NCBI RefSeq assembly: GCF_963662755.1
Contig: NZ_OY759725.1
Span: 1,439,781-1,503,780, forward strand
Length of the DNA stretch: 64,000 bases
Reading direction: 5' to 3'
Origin: an uncultured Sulfurimonas sp.
GTDB lineage: Bacteria; Campylobacterota; Campylobacteria; Campylobacterales; Sulfurimonadaceae
This document shows, piece after piece, positions 34,432 through 42,331 of this stretch (position 1 is its first letter; every line of letters begins with the position of its first letter). The notes under the pieces are model-generated. The model was not told the origin of the DNA. It saw only the letters and a program-made list of their open reading frames with translations, and did no database searches. A program made the position numbers and the translations under genes.

Positions 34432-34758
34432 TCAATGTTCATTTTCTTCATGAACTTGATGTTGCATAAAGTAGACTGCATGTGGAAGTAATAATAATCC
34501 AATTGCAGCAACTACTAAAGCTTTAGCTGTAAATTCACCTACATGCATTAAACTTCCCATTAAATACAAACAGTAGGCAGTTAACATCCAAAATATGTAC
34601 GCTAAAACCATAAACCATTTTTTGAGTAAATTTACTTTTACAGCTGTATAGATACCAACATAGAATCCTCCAAATACTAAAACAAGTGCAGAAGATACAA
34701 AGATAGGTAAGAAAGCATCTAGAGCTATATCTTGTCTCATAACTACTTCCTCTATCAT
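34432..34758 (-). CDS. Three-helix membrane protein heading the nor-nir operon
   Basis: 108 residues with three hydrophobic helices (PIFVSSALVLVFGGFYVGIYT, WFMVLAYIFWMLTAYCLYLMG, AKALVVAAIGLLLLPHAVYFM) and a histidine-rich end (MQHQVHEENEH). AAAGGAGAAATA precedes ATG 34758. An FNR-type box lies 73 bases upstream, so it is the first gene of the norC-norB operon. Possibly a NorCB assembly factor; family not recognised. Confidence 0.75.
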   Translation of the reverse strand: MIEEVVMRQDIALDAFLPIFVSSALVLVFGGFYVGIYTAVKVNLLKKWFMVLAYIFWMLTAYCLYLMGSLMHVGEFTAKALVVAAIGLLLLPHAVYFMQHQVHEENEH

Positions 34759-34830
34759 TATTTCTCCTTTAATAGTATTAATAGTTTTTCAGAATCAGGA
34801 GTAGTTTAGTGCTATTTAGATTAAAAACAA

Positions 34831-34844
34831 TTGACATAAATCAA
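34831..34844 (-). promoter_or_regulatory. FNR/NnrR-type box for the nor-nir operon
   Basis: TTGACATAAATCAA, one mismatch to TTGAT-N4-ATCAA. Its centre is 41.5 bases from a start predicted from TAAACT at 34808-34803 on the minus strand. Confidence 0.6.
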
Positions 34845-34935
34845 TTTTGTAGATTAATTTATATTTTAAGGAAAGTTTTATATTTTATTGTAACTTTATG
34901 AAACAAGAATGTAAATTGAATTAATTTATATTATA

Positions 34936-35127
34936 TTACAAATAATAAAGAAGAGAAGACAGAGTTATAGTAAATAATATAGTAGTCGTTATCATGACTT
35001 TTCTTTTTAGACTTTCATCTATATTGTACTTATCTTCAAGGTATTGCGCAAGTTTTAAACCTGGATAAACACCAAAAAGTATCATTGGAACTGCCATTAC
35101 TAATATTATTACGATATCTAAAGTCAT
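34936..35127 (-). CDS. Small two-helix membrane protein
   Basis: 63 residues: helix 1 DIVIILVMAVPMILFGVYPGL, a charged loop (KYNIDESLKRK), helix 2 VMITTTILFTITLSSLLYYL. AAGAAGG precedes ATG. It lies between two FNR-type boxes and may be controlled by the one at 35163-35176. Function unknown. Confidence 0.6.
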   Translation of the reverse strand: MTLDIVIILVMAVPMILFGVYPGLKLAQYLEDKYNIDESLKRKVMITTTILFTITLSSLLYYL

Positions 35128-35162
35128 TGTTTACCTTCTTTGCTATTATGGGGTTTGAAATC

Positions 35163-35176
35163 TTGATGTGCATCAA
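35163..35176 (+). promoter_or_regulatory. FNR/NnrR-type box in divergent gap
   Basis: TTGATGTGCATCAA, a perfect palindrome. It is centred 41.5 bases from a plus-strand start predicted from TATCAT at 35199-35204, so it most likely activates the lipoprotein gene. The flanking 17-mer is identical to the one at 42256-42272. Confidence 0.75.
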
Positions 35177-35267
35177 TTATTTTTTAGAATTCTTATTATA
35201 TCATTGATTGATTAAATTTCTTTGTAAAGTTTATATTTTATTAAGAAAATTAAAAAAAGGATTTGGA

Positions 35268-35636
35268 ATGAATAAAATTTTATCGATAGCTTTAATCTCT
35301 GCAATTACTCTTGTTTTATCAACTGGTTGTAGTTCAAAAGGTGGTGCTGAGCCTGGTACACATAATGCAAAAGTTTCTGAAAAAGCACTATATGTTAAAA
35401 CGCATAACAATAAAAAAATTGCTGAAGCAATAGAAAAAGCTGGTGAAAAAACTGGTTGGAAAATTACTGAATTTAAAATGAATGAAGTAATTGCTGAAAA
35501 AACTGAAAATGAGGTAACTGTTTCATCTTCAATTAAGTTTTCAGAAGGTTATGTAGAATTTTCAAATGATTCTGCAGCTTCAGATCTTAGCGATGCTATT
35601 ATGGAAGAACTTAACAAAGATAAAGCTACTCATTAA
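35268..35636 (+). CDS. Lipoprotein under an FNR-type box
   Basis: 122 residues from ATG 35268 with AAAAAAGG upstream; an in-frame start 20 codons earlier would ruin the signal peptide. Lipobox STGC (Cys21). The mature part is short and charged (ALYVKTHNNKKIAEAIEKAGEKTGWKITEFKMNEVIAEK), resembling small alpha/beta lipoproteins without recognised family. Probably expressed under low oxygen or NO together with nir/nor genes. Confidence 0.7.
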   Translation: MNKILSIALISAITLVLSTGCSSKGGAEPGTHNAKVSEKALYVKTHNNKKIAEAIEKAGEKTGWKITEFKMNEVIAEKTENEVTVSSSIKFSEGYVEFSNDSAASDLSDAIMEELNKDKATH

Positions 35637-35637
35637 G

Positions 35638-36015
35638 CTATTTACAATGCTCCAAATAACTTTCTAGCTTATTTGGAGTTATCTCTCCTCTAATTGGTTT
35701 GCATATAAAAAGTTCTTGCTTGTCTAAAAAAAATAGTGATGGATATGTAGATGTGTATAGCATCTCGATAGGGTAGCTACTCTTTTGATTATAAGTTGCT
35801 AAAACAGATATAAACTCACTATTAATCTTCTCTATATAAGCTTGATTTGTAAAAGTTGATTTAATAGTTTCTATGCACTCTTTACAATCTTTTTTTATAA
35901 GTAAAACCATAAGTTTTTTATTTTCTTTGAGCGCTTGTTGATGAGCTTTGTCAAAGTTTGATTGCCAGCTGACATGATTGGCATAGATGCTTGAGACAAA
36001 TAGTATAAAACGCAT
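35638..36015 (-). CDS. Exported thioredoxin-like protein
   Basis: 125 residues. Short hydrophobic start (RFILFVSSIYA), then WQSNFDKAHQQALKENKKLMVLLIKKDCKECIETI: a thioredoxin fold with CKEC as redox pair, cis-proline in TSTYPSLFFLD. In the periplasm it could reduce heme-binding cysteines of the multiheme proteins encoded just upstream, as CcmG/ResA do. The role is inferred from context. Third gene of the peroxidase-pentaheme-thioredoxin operon. Confidence 0.75.
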   Translation of the reverse strand: MRFILFVSSIYANHVSWQSNFDKAHQQALKENKKLMVLLIKKDCKECIETIKSTFTNQAYIEKINSEFISVLATYNQKSSYPIEMLYTSTYPSLFFLDKQELFICKPIRGEITPNKLESYLEHCK

Positions 36016-36029
36016 AAACTACCTTTAAA

Positions 36030-37847
36030 TCAAAACTTTTTTTCCACTTTATTTAGTAAAACAACAGGTGGATTTGGCAACTGAGGATATGCTCTTTGGA
36101 CTGCGTCTGTTACCCATTGCGGATATATTCTAAAGTTCAGTTTTACAACAGCTTTTAGAGGATAGTTTAAATTTTTTGCATTTGCGATGTCGTAAACTTC
36201 AACTCGTCTCTCTCCAGAGGGAATTCTTGTGTCGCTTAAGAGTTTTTTATATCTCCAAAATAGAAGCCCTACAGGTTTGGAATTTTCGTCTCCAAAAACT
36301 TTCATAAATGGTCTTGCATCTTCACCAAGGTTGCCATCTTCTTTGAGTTTGCCACTACTAAACACAACTTTGTCATGTGCATCTGTTATGGTTATATCTA
36401 ACCAAAGTTCTCTAAAGTCAGAGACTCCAGTTGGTAGATGATGACCTGCTCCGATATTTTTTACGCCTACAAAAATTTTAGAATCTTTAATATCTATATC
36501 AAGTTTTGCAGAAGTGCGAAGAAGTTGAAGTGTTTGATCTTCATGTTCTTTACTTTTAAGTCCAGAGAGAAAGTGGTTTGAACCTGAAAAATAGTGAACT
36601 TTTACATCTTCTTTTATAGCCCCTCGAGTTGTTGATTGACCTTTTTGTGGACTTAGTTCTCCATTTTCTAGATATGTCATATGACAATCTATGCAGGTCT
36701 TATGTTTGTTTGGGTCTTTTGGATTGTTAAAAGGAGATTTTTCCCACTCTTTAAAAGTAGAAACTACAGCTCTTTTTGAATCATCTGGCAAAAATTCATC
36801 ATGACAAGATGCACAGTAAGCGGGATCTTTATATAGTTTGTTTGAATAACTATCTTTATGTACTTGAGGATTTGAATTTATAAACTTCTCACTCAAAAAA
36901 TTTTGTATTTGTGAGTTGCTGTCTTCAAAAACATACTTTTTTCTATTTGTTAGATCTAGCGTATATGCGCTATTTCCTTTTGAGTCAGCTTTTTGAATCC
37001 TATGACAAGCTACACAAGAGACACCTTGTTCCATTTTCGAGTTTCCATGAGCCTTAAAATCATCTAATAGTCGTTTTGAACCACTCTCAAATAAGACATT
37101 TGGCATCAAGCTTCCATCCATCTCATGTGTAGTTCTTTTTTGCTTAGTTGTAACTGCACTAGGGTTATGGCATCCCATGCACCACTGTCTAAACTCATCG
37201 CCCATATCTGCACCAGCTAAGTTTTCCATAACCATATAGTAAGGATTGGTTCCTGTTAGATGCCTATGATTTGAATCTGCCCATTGATTAAAAATATCTT
37301 CATGGCATGATTTGCATTTAGCAGAATTTGTCCAATCCTCATTATGGTACCTCTCTACACCATTTTCTAGTTTTATATTTGTTAGCATCTCAGAACTATA
37401 AGATAAGCTAGGGTATGAAACTGTAATAACTAAAGCCATTGCTAAAATAGGTTTTGCCTTAGGGCTGATTTTCTTTTTTGCATGCAAAAATAAAAAATAA
37501 AGTAGTAAAAATGAACCATAAAGATGAGTGTTAAATGAAATTATGCCGAGGATATCGCCGCCGGTATTTCCTACAAAAAACAGATAAAATCCACTTGCTA
37601 CGATGAAAAAAAGTAAAATACCAAGAATAACTCCGCTAATGCTTTTTGCACGCTTTATTATCATGTACTCATAAGTGTGAACATTTACATAGGGTATAAG
37701 AAGAAATATAGCAATAATTGCAGAAGTTAAAATATGAACCGCTTGAATAACTCTAAAGTATTCCCACTCTAAGTTAAAGATGCTAAGTTGAAAAATACCA
37801 CTTATAAACATTAAAATGATAAGTATTTTCATATATATATTTTTCAT
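36030..37847 (-). CDS. Membrane-anchored pentaheme cytochrome c
   Basis: 605 residues. The N-terminal ~150 hold about five membrane helices with histidines at 38, 57, 108 and 122 that could ligate b-type heme. Then five CXXCH motifs: CKSCH (178), CMGCH, CVACH, CASCH and CIDCH. The C-terminal ~190 residues are beta-rich (LDIDIKDSKIFVGVKNIGAGHHLPTGV), like the end of the 23759-24880 protein. The fusion of a possible quinol-oxidising membrane part with a multiheme reductase is unusual. The ATG overlaps the peroxidase stop by four bases. Confidence 0.75.
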   Translation of the reverse strand: MKNIYMKILIILMFISGIFQLSIFNLEWEYFRVIQAVHILTSAIIAIFLLIPYVNVHTYEYMIIKRAKSISGVILGILLFFIVASGFYLFFVGNTGGDILGIISFNTHLYGSFLLLYFLFLHAKKKISPKAKPILAMALVITVSYPSLSYSSEMLTNIKLENGVERYHNEDWTNSAKCKSCHEDIFNQWADSNHRHLTGTNPYYMVMENLAGADMGDEFRQWCMGCHNPSAVTTKQKRTTHEMDGSLMPNVLFESGSKRLLDDFKAHGNSKMEQGVSCVACHRIQKADSKGNSAYTLDLTNRKKYVFEDSNSQIQNFLSEKFINSNPQVHKDSYSNKLYKDPAYCASCHDEFLPDDSKRAVVSTFKEWEKSPFNNPKDPNKHKTCIDCHMTYLENGELSPQKGQSTTRGAIKEDVKVHYFSGSNHFLSGLKSKEHEDQTLQLLRTSAKLDIDIKDSKIFVGVKNIGAGHHLPTGVSDFRELWLDITITDAHDKVVFSSGKLKEDGNLGEDARPFMKVFGDENSKPVGLLFWRYKKLLSDTRIPSGERRVEVYDIANAKNLNYPLKAVVKLNFRIYPQWVTDAVQRAYPQLPNPPVVLLNKVEKKF

Positions 37848-39055
37848 AATGCAACCTTATTAGTTATTTTATAATCTACAACTTCACCTTCAAGTGTTTT
37901 TAAAAATTCTACTATTTCATCTATTTGTTCATTTGTAAGATGCATACCAAGTTGATGTTTACCCATAAGAAAAACAGCTTCCCTTATCCTAGCTACAGCA
38001 CCATTATGAAAATACGGAGAGGTTTTTGTGACATTTCTTAGCATTGGAACTCTAAACAATCTCTCTCCATCTTTTCCCATAAACCCACCTTTGTTATCAA
38101 ATGGAAATGGATGGTACATTTTTGCATTGAAATCAAAAGTGCTAACTTCTCTACCTTTTTGTGATTCATTAAATGAGTTTGTTACATCCACTAAAGAGTT
38201 GTAGTCTCTAAGTGGAAATTTTTGTATGCTTTGTCCACCTACTGTTACACCCGTATGACAACCTTTGCAGCCGAAATTTAGAAAATGTGTTAAACCTTTT
38301 TTAGCTTTTTCATTTATAGCGTCATTATTTCCATCTAAAAAATCATCGTAAGCACTTCTTGTAACAAGAGTTTTCAGGTATGCACCAATGGCTTTTTCTA
38401 TATTTGCAAAACTAACTTCTCCAAAAACAAGTTTAAACTTTTTAGCATAATTTGCATCTGCGCTTAACCTTTGTACCGCTTCATTTTCAGAGAGATTCAT
38501 CTGTGTAATATCTTTTATAGATAATCCCACTTGTTCTTCTACTGTTTTAACACTACCATCCCAAGTTTGATATTTTGCTAAAGCAGCATTTAGAGTTGTA
38601 AGTGTATTTAAATGAGATGGATTTTGTGCTCCAGCATGTCCAATGGCTGTTTCAAATCTGTCGGTACCGCTTTGATCTGAGAGATGACAAACTACACAGT
38701 CTGTTTTATCCTTAGTTTTAGAAGTAAGAGCTTTTAAATATATGTCTTTATCATATAAATCTTTACTTAGAAGATGACAAGTCGCACAACTTATATCTCT
38801 ATCTTTTGAGAGCATTTTTTCATGGTACAAATCACGACCGAGATCTATCTTTTCTTTACTTAATCTATTTTGAGGTGTATCAACTAGCTTTAAAAGATCT
38901 TCATACTTAGCAGGAGCACTTGACATATTTCTTGAGAGAGTCGCTACCCTTAGTTCTTCATCGCTAAATTGAGGTTTTTCTTTCGTTGGTAAAAGAAAAG
39001 ATACGGTGCTTAAAAGTAATAATATAAATACAAATGAATAAACAAAAAATCTCAT
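37844..39055 (-). CDS. Triheme cytochrome c peroxidase family protein
   Basis: 403 residues. N-terminal anchor or signal (VYSFVFILLLLSTVSFLLP). Diheme peroxidase core: CATCH (residue 90), RVPMLRNVTKTSPYFHNG and CKGCH (263). A third motif, CVVCH (120), sits in a short insertion after the first heme. Ordinary bacterial Ccp has two hemes. The enzyme would reduce H2O2 or, as in MauG relatives, do other chemistry. First gene of its operon, behind a weak FNR-like site. Confidence 0.8.
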   Translation of the reverse strand: MRFFVYSFVFILLLLSTVSFLLPTKEKPQFSDEELRVATLSRNMSSAPAKYEDLLKLVDTPQNRLSKEKIDLGRDLYHEKMLSKDRDISCATCHLLSKDLYDKDIYLKALTSKTKDKTDCVVCHLSDQSGTDRFETAIGHAGAQNPSHLNTLTTLNAALAKYQTWDGSVKTVEEQVGLSIKDITQMNLSENEAVQRLSADANYAKKFKLVFGEVSFANIEKAIGAYLKTLVTRSAYDDFLDGNNDAINEKAKKGLTHFLNFGCKGCHTGVTVGGQSIQKFPLRDYNSLVDVTNSFNESQKGREVSTFDFNAKMYHPFPFDNKGGFMGKDGERLFRVPMLRNVTKTSPYFHNGAVARIREAVFLMGKHQLGMHLTNEQIDEIVEFLKTLEGEVVDYKITNKVAL

Positions 39056-39087
39056 ATATACGTTCCTAATACAAACTTAAGTATAAG

Positions 39088-39129
39088 AGTATATCATATC
39101 GCCAAATAAAAAAAATAGATATACGTCAA
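39088..39129 (-). promoter_or_regulatory. Promoter with degenerate FNR-like site
   Basis: On the minus strand TTGAC-GTAT-ATCTA (39129-39116), two mismatches to the consensus, centred 41.5 bases from the start predicted from TATACT (39093-39088). The spacing fits but the match is weak. Confidence 0.4.
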
Positions 39130-39148
39130 TTAAATATAAGGAAAACAA

Positions 39149-40042
39149 ATGAATTTTTTCAATTATATACACGCAGTGGGAACAGGCGTTAAGGGTAATA
39201 GAGATTTAAGTTTAGAAGAGTCAAAAGATATGATGACACAGATGCTAGATCGCTCAGTACCAAATGAGCAAATAGCTGCTTTTCTTTTGGGATGGAGATT
39301 AAAACCTGAGACTATTACTGAGTTTAGAGGTGTAGTTGAAGCTTGTGATTCTTATGTGAAAAAAACAACTATAGCTAACTCTATAGAATTAGGATACCCA
39401 TTTGATGGGAAGGTAAATAATCCTTATATATTTCCTCTTGTTGCAAAAGTCTTAGAAGATGCAAAACTAAATCTCATACTTATAGGAGATAAACTAACTC
39501 CTGCAAAAGGTGGTATAACTTTAAAAGAGATTTGTACAAATATAACTCTTAATGAAAATGCTCACTATTTTGATAGAGCTGACTTTTTTAAAGAGATGAG
39601 TGACTTGACGGAGATACGTATGAATTTAGGACTTCGTACAGGATTAAACACTATAGAGAAACTTCCAAATGTCGCAAATAGTCAATATGCTATTACGGGA
39701 GTTTTTCATAAGCCATTTGTTAAAAAATATGTAGAAATTTATTCAGATAAGTACAAAAAATTTGCACTTATTCAAGGAAATGAAGGTACTCCTGAACTTT
39801 TTAGTAAAGGAAGACTTTGGGTTTGTAGCGAAAAAGATGTTGAAGAAATCATAATAGACCCTACACATTATGGTATAAAATACACAAAATCATGGGATGC
39901 TATAACACTAGAAGAGTCAATAAATCAAGTACAAAATCCATCAGATGAATTTATGAAGTTAGCAAAATTAAATGCTGCTGTGTATCTTTTTGTTTCACAA
40001 AATGCCAATAGTATAGATGAAGCTTGGGAGAAATTAAGCTAG
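39149..40042 (+). CDS. TrpD2/YbiB-like protein (phosphoribosyltransferase fold)
   Basis: 297 residues. The N-terminal helical domain (LSLEESKDMMTQMLDRSVPNEQIAAFLLGWRLK) and the following alpha/beta part match the anthranilate phosphoribosyltransferase-like family; the glycine-rich PRPP loop is altered (GYPFDGKVNNPYIFP), so TrpD activity is unlikely. YbiB relatives bind nucleic acid. AAGGAAAAC precedes ATG. The MFS gene begins at the next base after its stop. Why it sits in a denitrification block is unclear. Confidence 0.7.
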   Translation: MNFFNYIHAVGTGVKGNRDLSLEESKDMMTQMLDRSVPNEQIAAFLLGWRLKPETITEFRGVVEACDSYVKKTTIANSIELGYPFDGKVNNPYIFPLVAKVLEDAKLNLILIGDKLTPAKGGITLKEICTNITLNENAHYFDRADFFKEMSDLTEIRMNLGLRTGLNTIEKLPNVANSQYAITGVFHKPFVKKYVEIYSDKYKKFALIQGNEGTPELFSKGRLWVCSEKDVEEIIIDPTHYGIKYTKSWDAITLEESINQVQNPSDEFMKLAKLNAAVYLFVSQNANSIDEAWEKLS

Positions 40043-41248
40043 ATGAATAAAACTTCCAATCATATAAGAAATATCTTACATGGTTTTTTTCTTACAATCG
40101 GTACTACAATAGCTGAACCTTCTACTATTTTACCTCTTATAGTTAACTACTTTGGCGGTAGTTCTATGCTTGTTGGTTTTTTTGCAGCTCTACTTCGTGG
40201 TGGGGCTATAGTAGTTCAACTTTTTGCAGCTTTTCAAGCACAAAGCTATACACTTATGCTTCCATATATGAGACGTGTTTTTTTAGTTAGATTTTTTGCA
40301 TGGTTTTTTATTGGTGTAGCTATTATAGTATTTGGAGAAAACTCTCCAAATTTAACACTTTTTTCTATCGGTATAGGTCTTTTTATCTTCTCTTTTAGTG
40401 CAGGTTTTGGAGCTATTTACTTTAAAGATATTATTGCTAAGATTTTTTCCCATAAATTTCGTGGAAAAACTATGGCTTATAGACAGTTTTTTAGCGGTGC
40501 AGGTGGTCTTATTAGTGGGGCTTTGGCTGGTTGGATATTGCACACTTTTGAAGCACCTTACAGTTATGGATATCTTTTTATAATAAGTTCTTTTATTATG
40601 GGACTTGGATACATATCTTTTGGAACTATTGATGAACCTGTAAAAGAAGAGGTTTCTAAGAGAGAGAACTCTTTTAAAAAGTTTCTTCATAACTCTTGGT
40701 TAACTCTAAAAGAGGACAAAGACTTACAGATACAACTGAAAACTTTTCTTTTGGCTTATGGTTATCTTATAGCACTTCCATTTATTATACTAGATGCACA
40801 AACAAAGATTAATCTTGATGGTATGGCTATTGGTAGTCTTATAACTACTCAAATGGTTGGAGCGATGTTAAGTAATTTTTTATGGGGAAGACTTAGTGGA
40901 CGAGGGCTCAATAAGTTGACAGCCAATATTTCTATTTCTTTACAAATCATAGCTATATTAATTACTTTTAATGCATCTTCACTTTATGAGTATATGGTAG
41001 TCTTTTTTATCATTGGTGCAGCTCTTGATGGCAATCGTATTGCATCTGGAAATCTTATACTGTCACTTGCACCTGAAAATAAAAGACCTGTTTATGTGGC
41101 ATTGCAAATAAATGTTATATCTTTTGGATTGTTTTTTTCTATAGTAGGCGGGATTATTCTGCACTTTTTTAGTTATACAGTACTCTATAGCACCGCATCT
41201 GCAATGCTATTTTTATCTCTTTATTACTCTTTTAAACTAAAAGATTAA
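40043..41248 (+). CDS. MFS transporter
   Basis: 401 residues with about twelve membrane helices. The segment KIFSHKFRGKTMAYRQFFSGAGGLISG contains the MFS loop 2-3/8-9 type arginine-glycine pattern. No NarK signature (nitrate-specific) is seen, so nitrate/nitrite transport cannot be claimed. Coupled to the TrpD2-like gene with no gap. Confidence 0.8.
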   Translation: MNKTSNHIRNILHGFFLTIGTTIAEPSTILPLIVNYFGGSSMLVGFFAALLRGGAIVVQLFAAFQAQSYTLMLPYMRRVFLVRFFAWFFIGVAIIVFGENSPNLTLFSIGIGLFIFSFSAGFGAIYFKDIIAKIFSHKFRGKTMAYRQFFSGAGGLISGALAGWILHTFEAPYSYGYLFIISSFIMGLGYISFGTIDEPVKEEVSKRENSFKKFLHNSWLTLKEDKDLQIQLKTFLLAYGYLIALPFIILDAQTKINLDGMAIGSLITTQMVGAMLSNFLWGRLSGRGLNKLTANISISLQIIAILITFNASSLYEYMVVFFIIGAALDGNRIASGNLILSLAPENKRPVYVALQINVISFGLFFSIVGGIILHFFSYTVLYSTASAMLFLSLYYSFKLKD

Positions 41249-41257
41249 AGAGTTTTC

Positions 41258-41635
41258 TTAGATGCCATAAAAGCTTTTAAGAAAAGCTCTTTCTTTGTCA
41301 GTTTCTATAAAGATTCTAACCATTGTCTGATTGTTTTCACCTAAAATTAAAACATCATTATCTTTAACTATAAGATGTTTTTTTCCCCAATTTTTGTCTA
41401 GTTCATCTAATCTAAGTAGTACATCTGCAGCACTTGGTTTTTCTTTTGTGCCATCTTGAGAGTTTACAATAGTAAGACCGCCAATTCTTTTTTCAAGTTT
41501 GTATGGGCTATACACTTTAATAGCATTGTAGATTCTTTCTTCCTTTTGTGCAGGTGTAGCTCTTTGCATTGCCACATACCCAAGTGCTAAAAATCCAAAT
41601 AGCAACCCAAGCATTAACGCTTTTTTAATATTCAT
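41258..41635 (-). CDS. Hypothetical single-helix anchored protein
   Basis: 125 residues: an N-terminal membrane helix (LMLGLLFGFLALGYVAM), then a soluble domain (YSPYKLEKRIGGLTIVNSQDG, LIVKDNDVLILGENNQTMVRIFI). The start overlaps the preceding precorrin-2 dehydrogenase gene by four bases. I recognise no family. Coupling to siroheme synthesis suggests a link to nitrite metabolism. Confidence 0.65.
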   Translation of the reverse strand: MNIKKALMLGLLFGFLALGYVAMQRATPAQKEERIYNAIKVYSPYKLEKRIGGLTIVNSQDGTKEKPSAADVLLRLDELDKNWGKKHLIVKDNDVLILGENNQTMVRIFIETDKERAFLKSFYGI

Positions 41636-42201
41636 TTATTACTCCATGATTTAATATAGTCTTGTGCTTTTTTATCAAGCATTTTCATTCTCTGTTTTCC
41701 TTTTGGTAGTGTACGACGAAGATTTTTCATCTCTTTTAAAAACTCACTTATTCCATCAGGAATTAGATTTTGCAAATATATCCTTAGATGCTTTGCCATT
41801 GCAGGAGATGCACCAGATGTTGATATGGCGATAGTTAAATCATCTTTTTTAACATAAGATGGAAATATAAAGTCGCAATAATCTACTGAGTCAACAGAGT
41901 TACATAAACAGTTATACTCTTTTGATTCTGCGAATATTTCAGCTTGAAGAGGTATATCATCAACAGCAACAATAACAACAGCATACTCTTTAATATCACC
42001 TTTCTTATAAGGTCTTTGTTCAAAAATCAGATTATTGTCTTTTATAGTCTTAACCATATCTTCTGAAAACTCAAGAGCGATAACAGATATCTCTTTTGTA
42101 AAATCTAAAAGATGCTCTAATTTTTCATGAGCAATATACCCACCACCAATTATAAGTATTTTTTTATTGTCTAGTTTGAAAAATGCTGGAAAATAGGACA
42201 T
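41632..42201 (-). CDS. Precorrin-2 dehydrogenase / sirohydrochlorin ferrochelatase (Met8-like)
   Basis: 189 residues, like the N-terminal part of CysG. NAD-binding KKILIIGGGYIAHEKLEHLL, the catalytic-Asp region (VVIVAVDDIPLQAEI, NSVDSVDYCDFIFPS) and LTIAISTSGASPAMAKHLR are all present. It turns precorrin-2 (from CobA) into sirohydrochlorin and probably inserts iron to give siroheme, the precursor of heme d1. Promoter shared divergently with the siroheme decarboxylase gene. Confidence 0.88.
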   Translation of the reverse strand: MSYFPAFFKLDNKKILIIGGGYIAHEKLEHLLDFTKEISVIALEFSEDMVKTIKDNNLIFEQRPYKKGDIKEYAVVIVAVDDIPLQAEIFAESKEYNCLCNSVDSVDYCDFIFPSYVKKDDLTIAISTSGASPAMAKHLRIYLQNLIPDGISEFLKEMKNLRRTLPKGKQRMKMLDKKAQDYIKSWSNK

Positions 42202-42256
42202 ATATCTCTTTTTGTATAATTGGTAACATCATAGCATAATCTCTAAAATGACAAAC

Positions 42257-42270
42257 TTGATGTGCATCAA
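42257..42270. promoter_or_regulatory. FNR/NnrR-type box between siroheme and heme d1 genes
   Basis: TTGATGTGCATCAA, perfect. Centred 41.5 bases from a plus-strand start predicted from TACAAT at 42293-42298, and 42.5 bases from a minus-strand start predicted from TATGAT at 42233-42228. It could drive both directions. Confidence 0.75.
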
Positions 42271-42331
42271 TTGATATTAATATAAAATAGATTACAATCT
42301 TTAAACAAAATAATCCATAAAGAATATAAAT

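Noticed and set aside
40352..40690. 112-residue minus-strand ORF
   Set aside because: Shadow of the MFS gene; lysine/serine-rich with no initiation signal.
40043..41248. MFS protein as a nitrate/nitrite transporter
   Set aside because: No NarK-type nitrate signature is visible; location alone is not enough.
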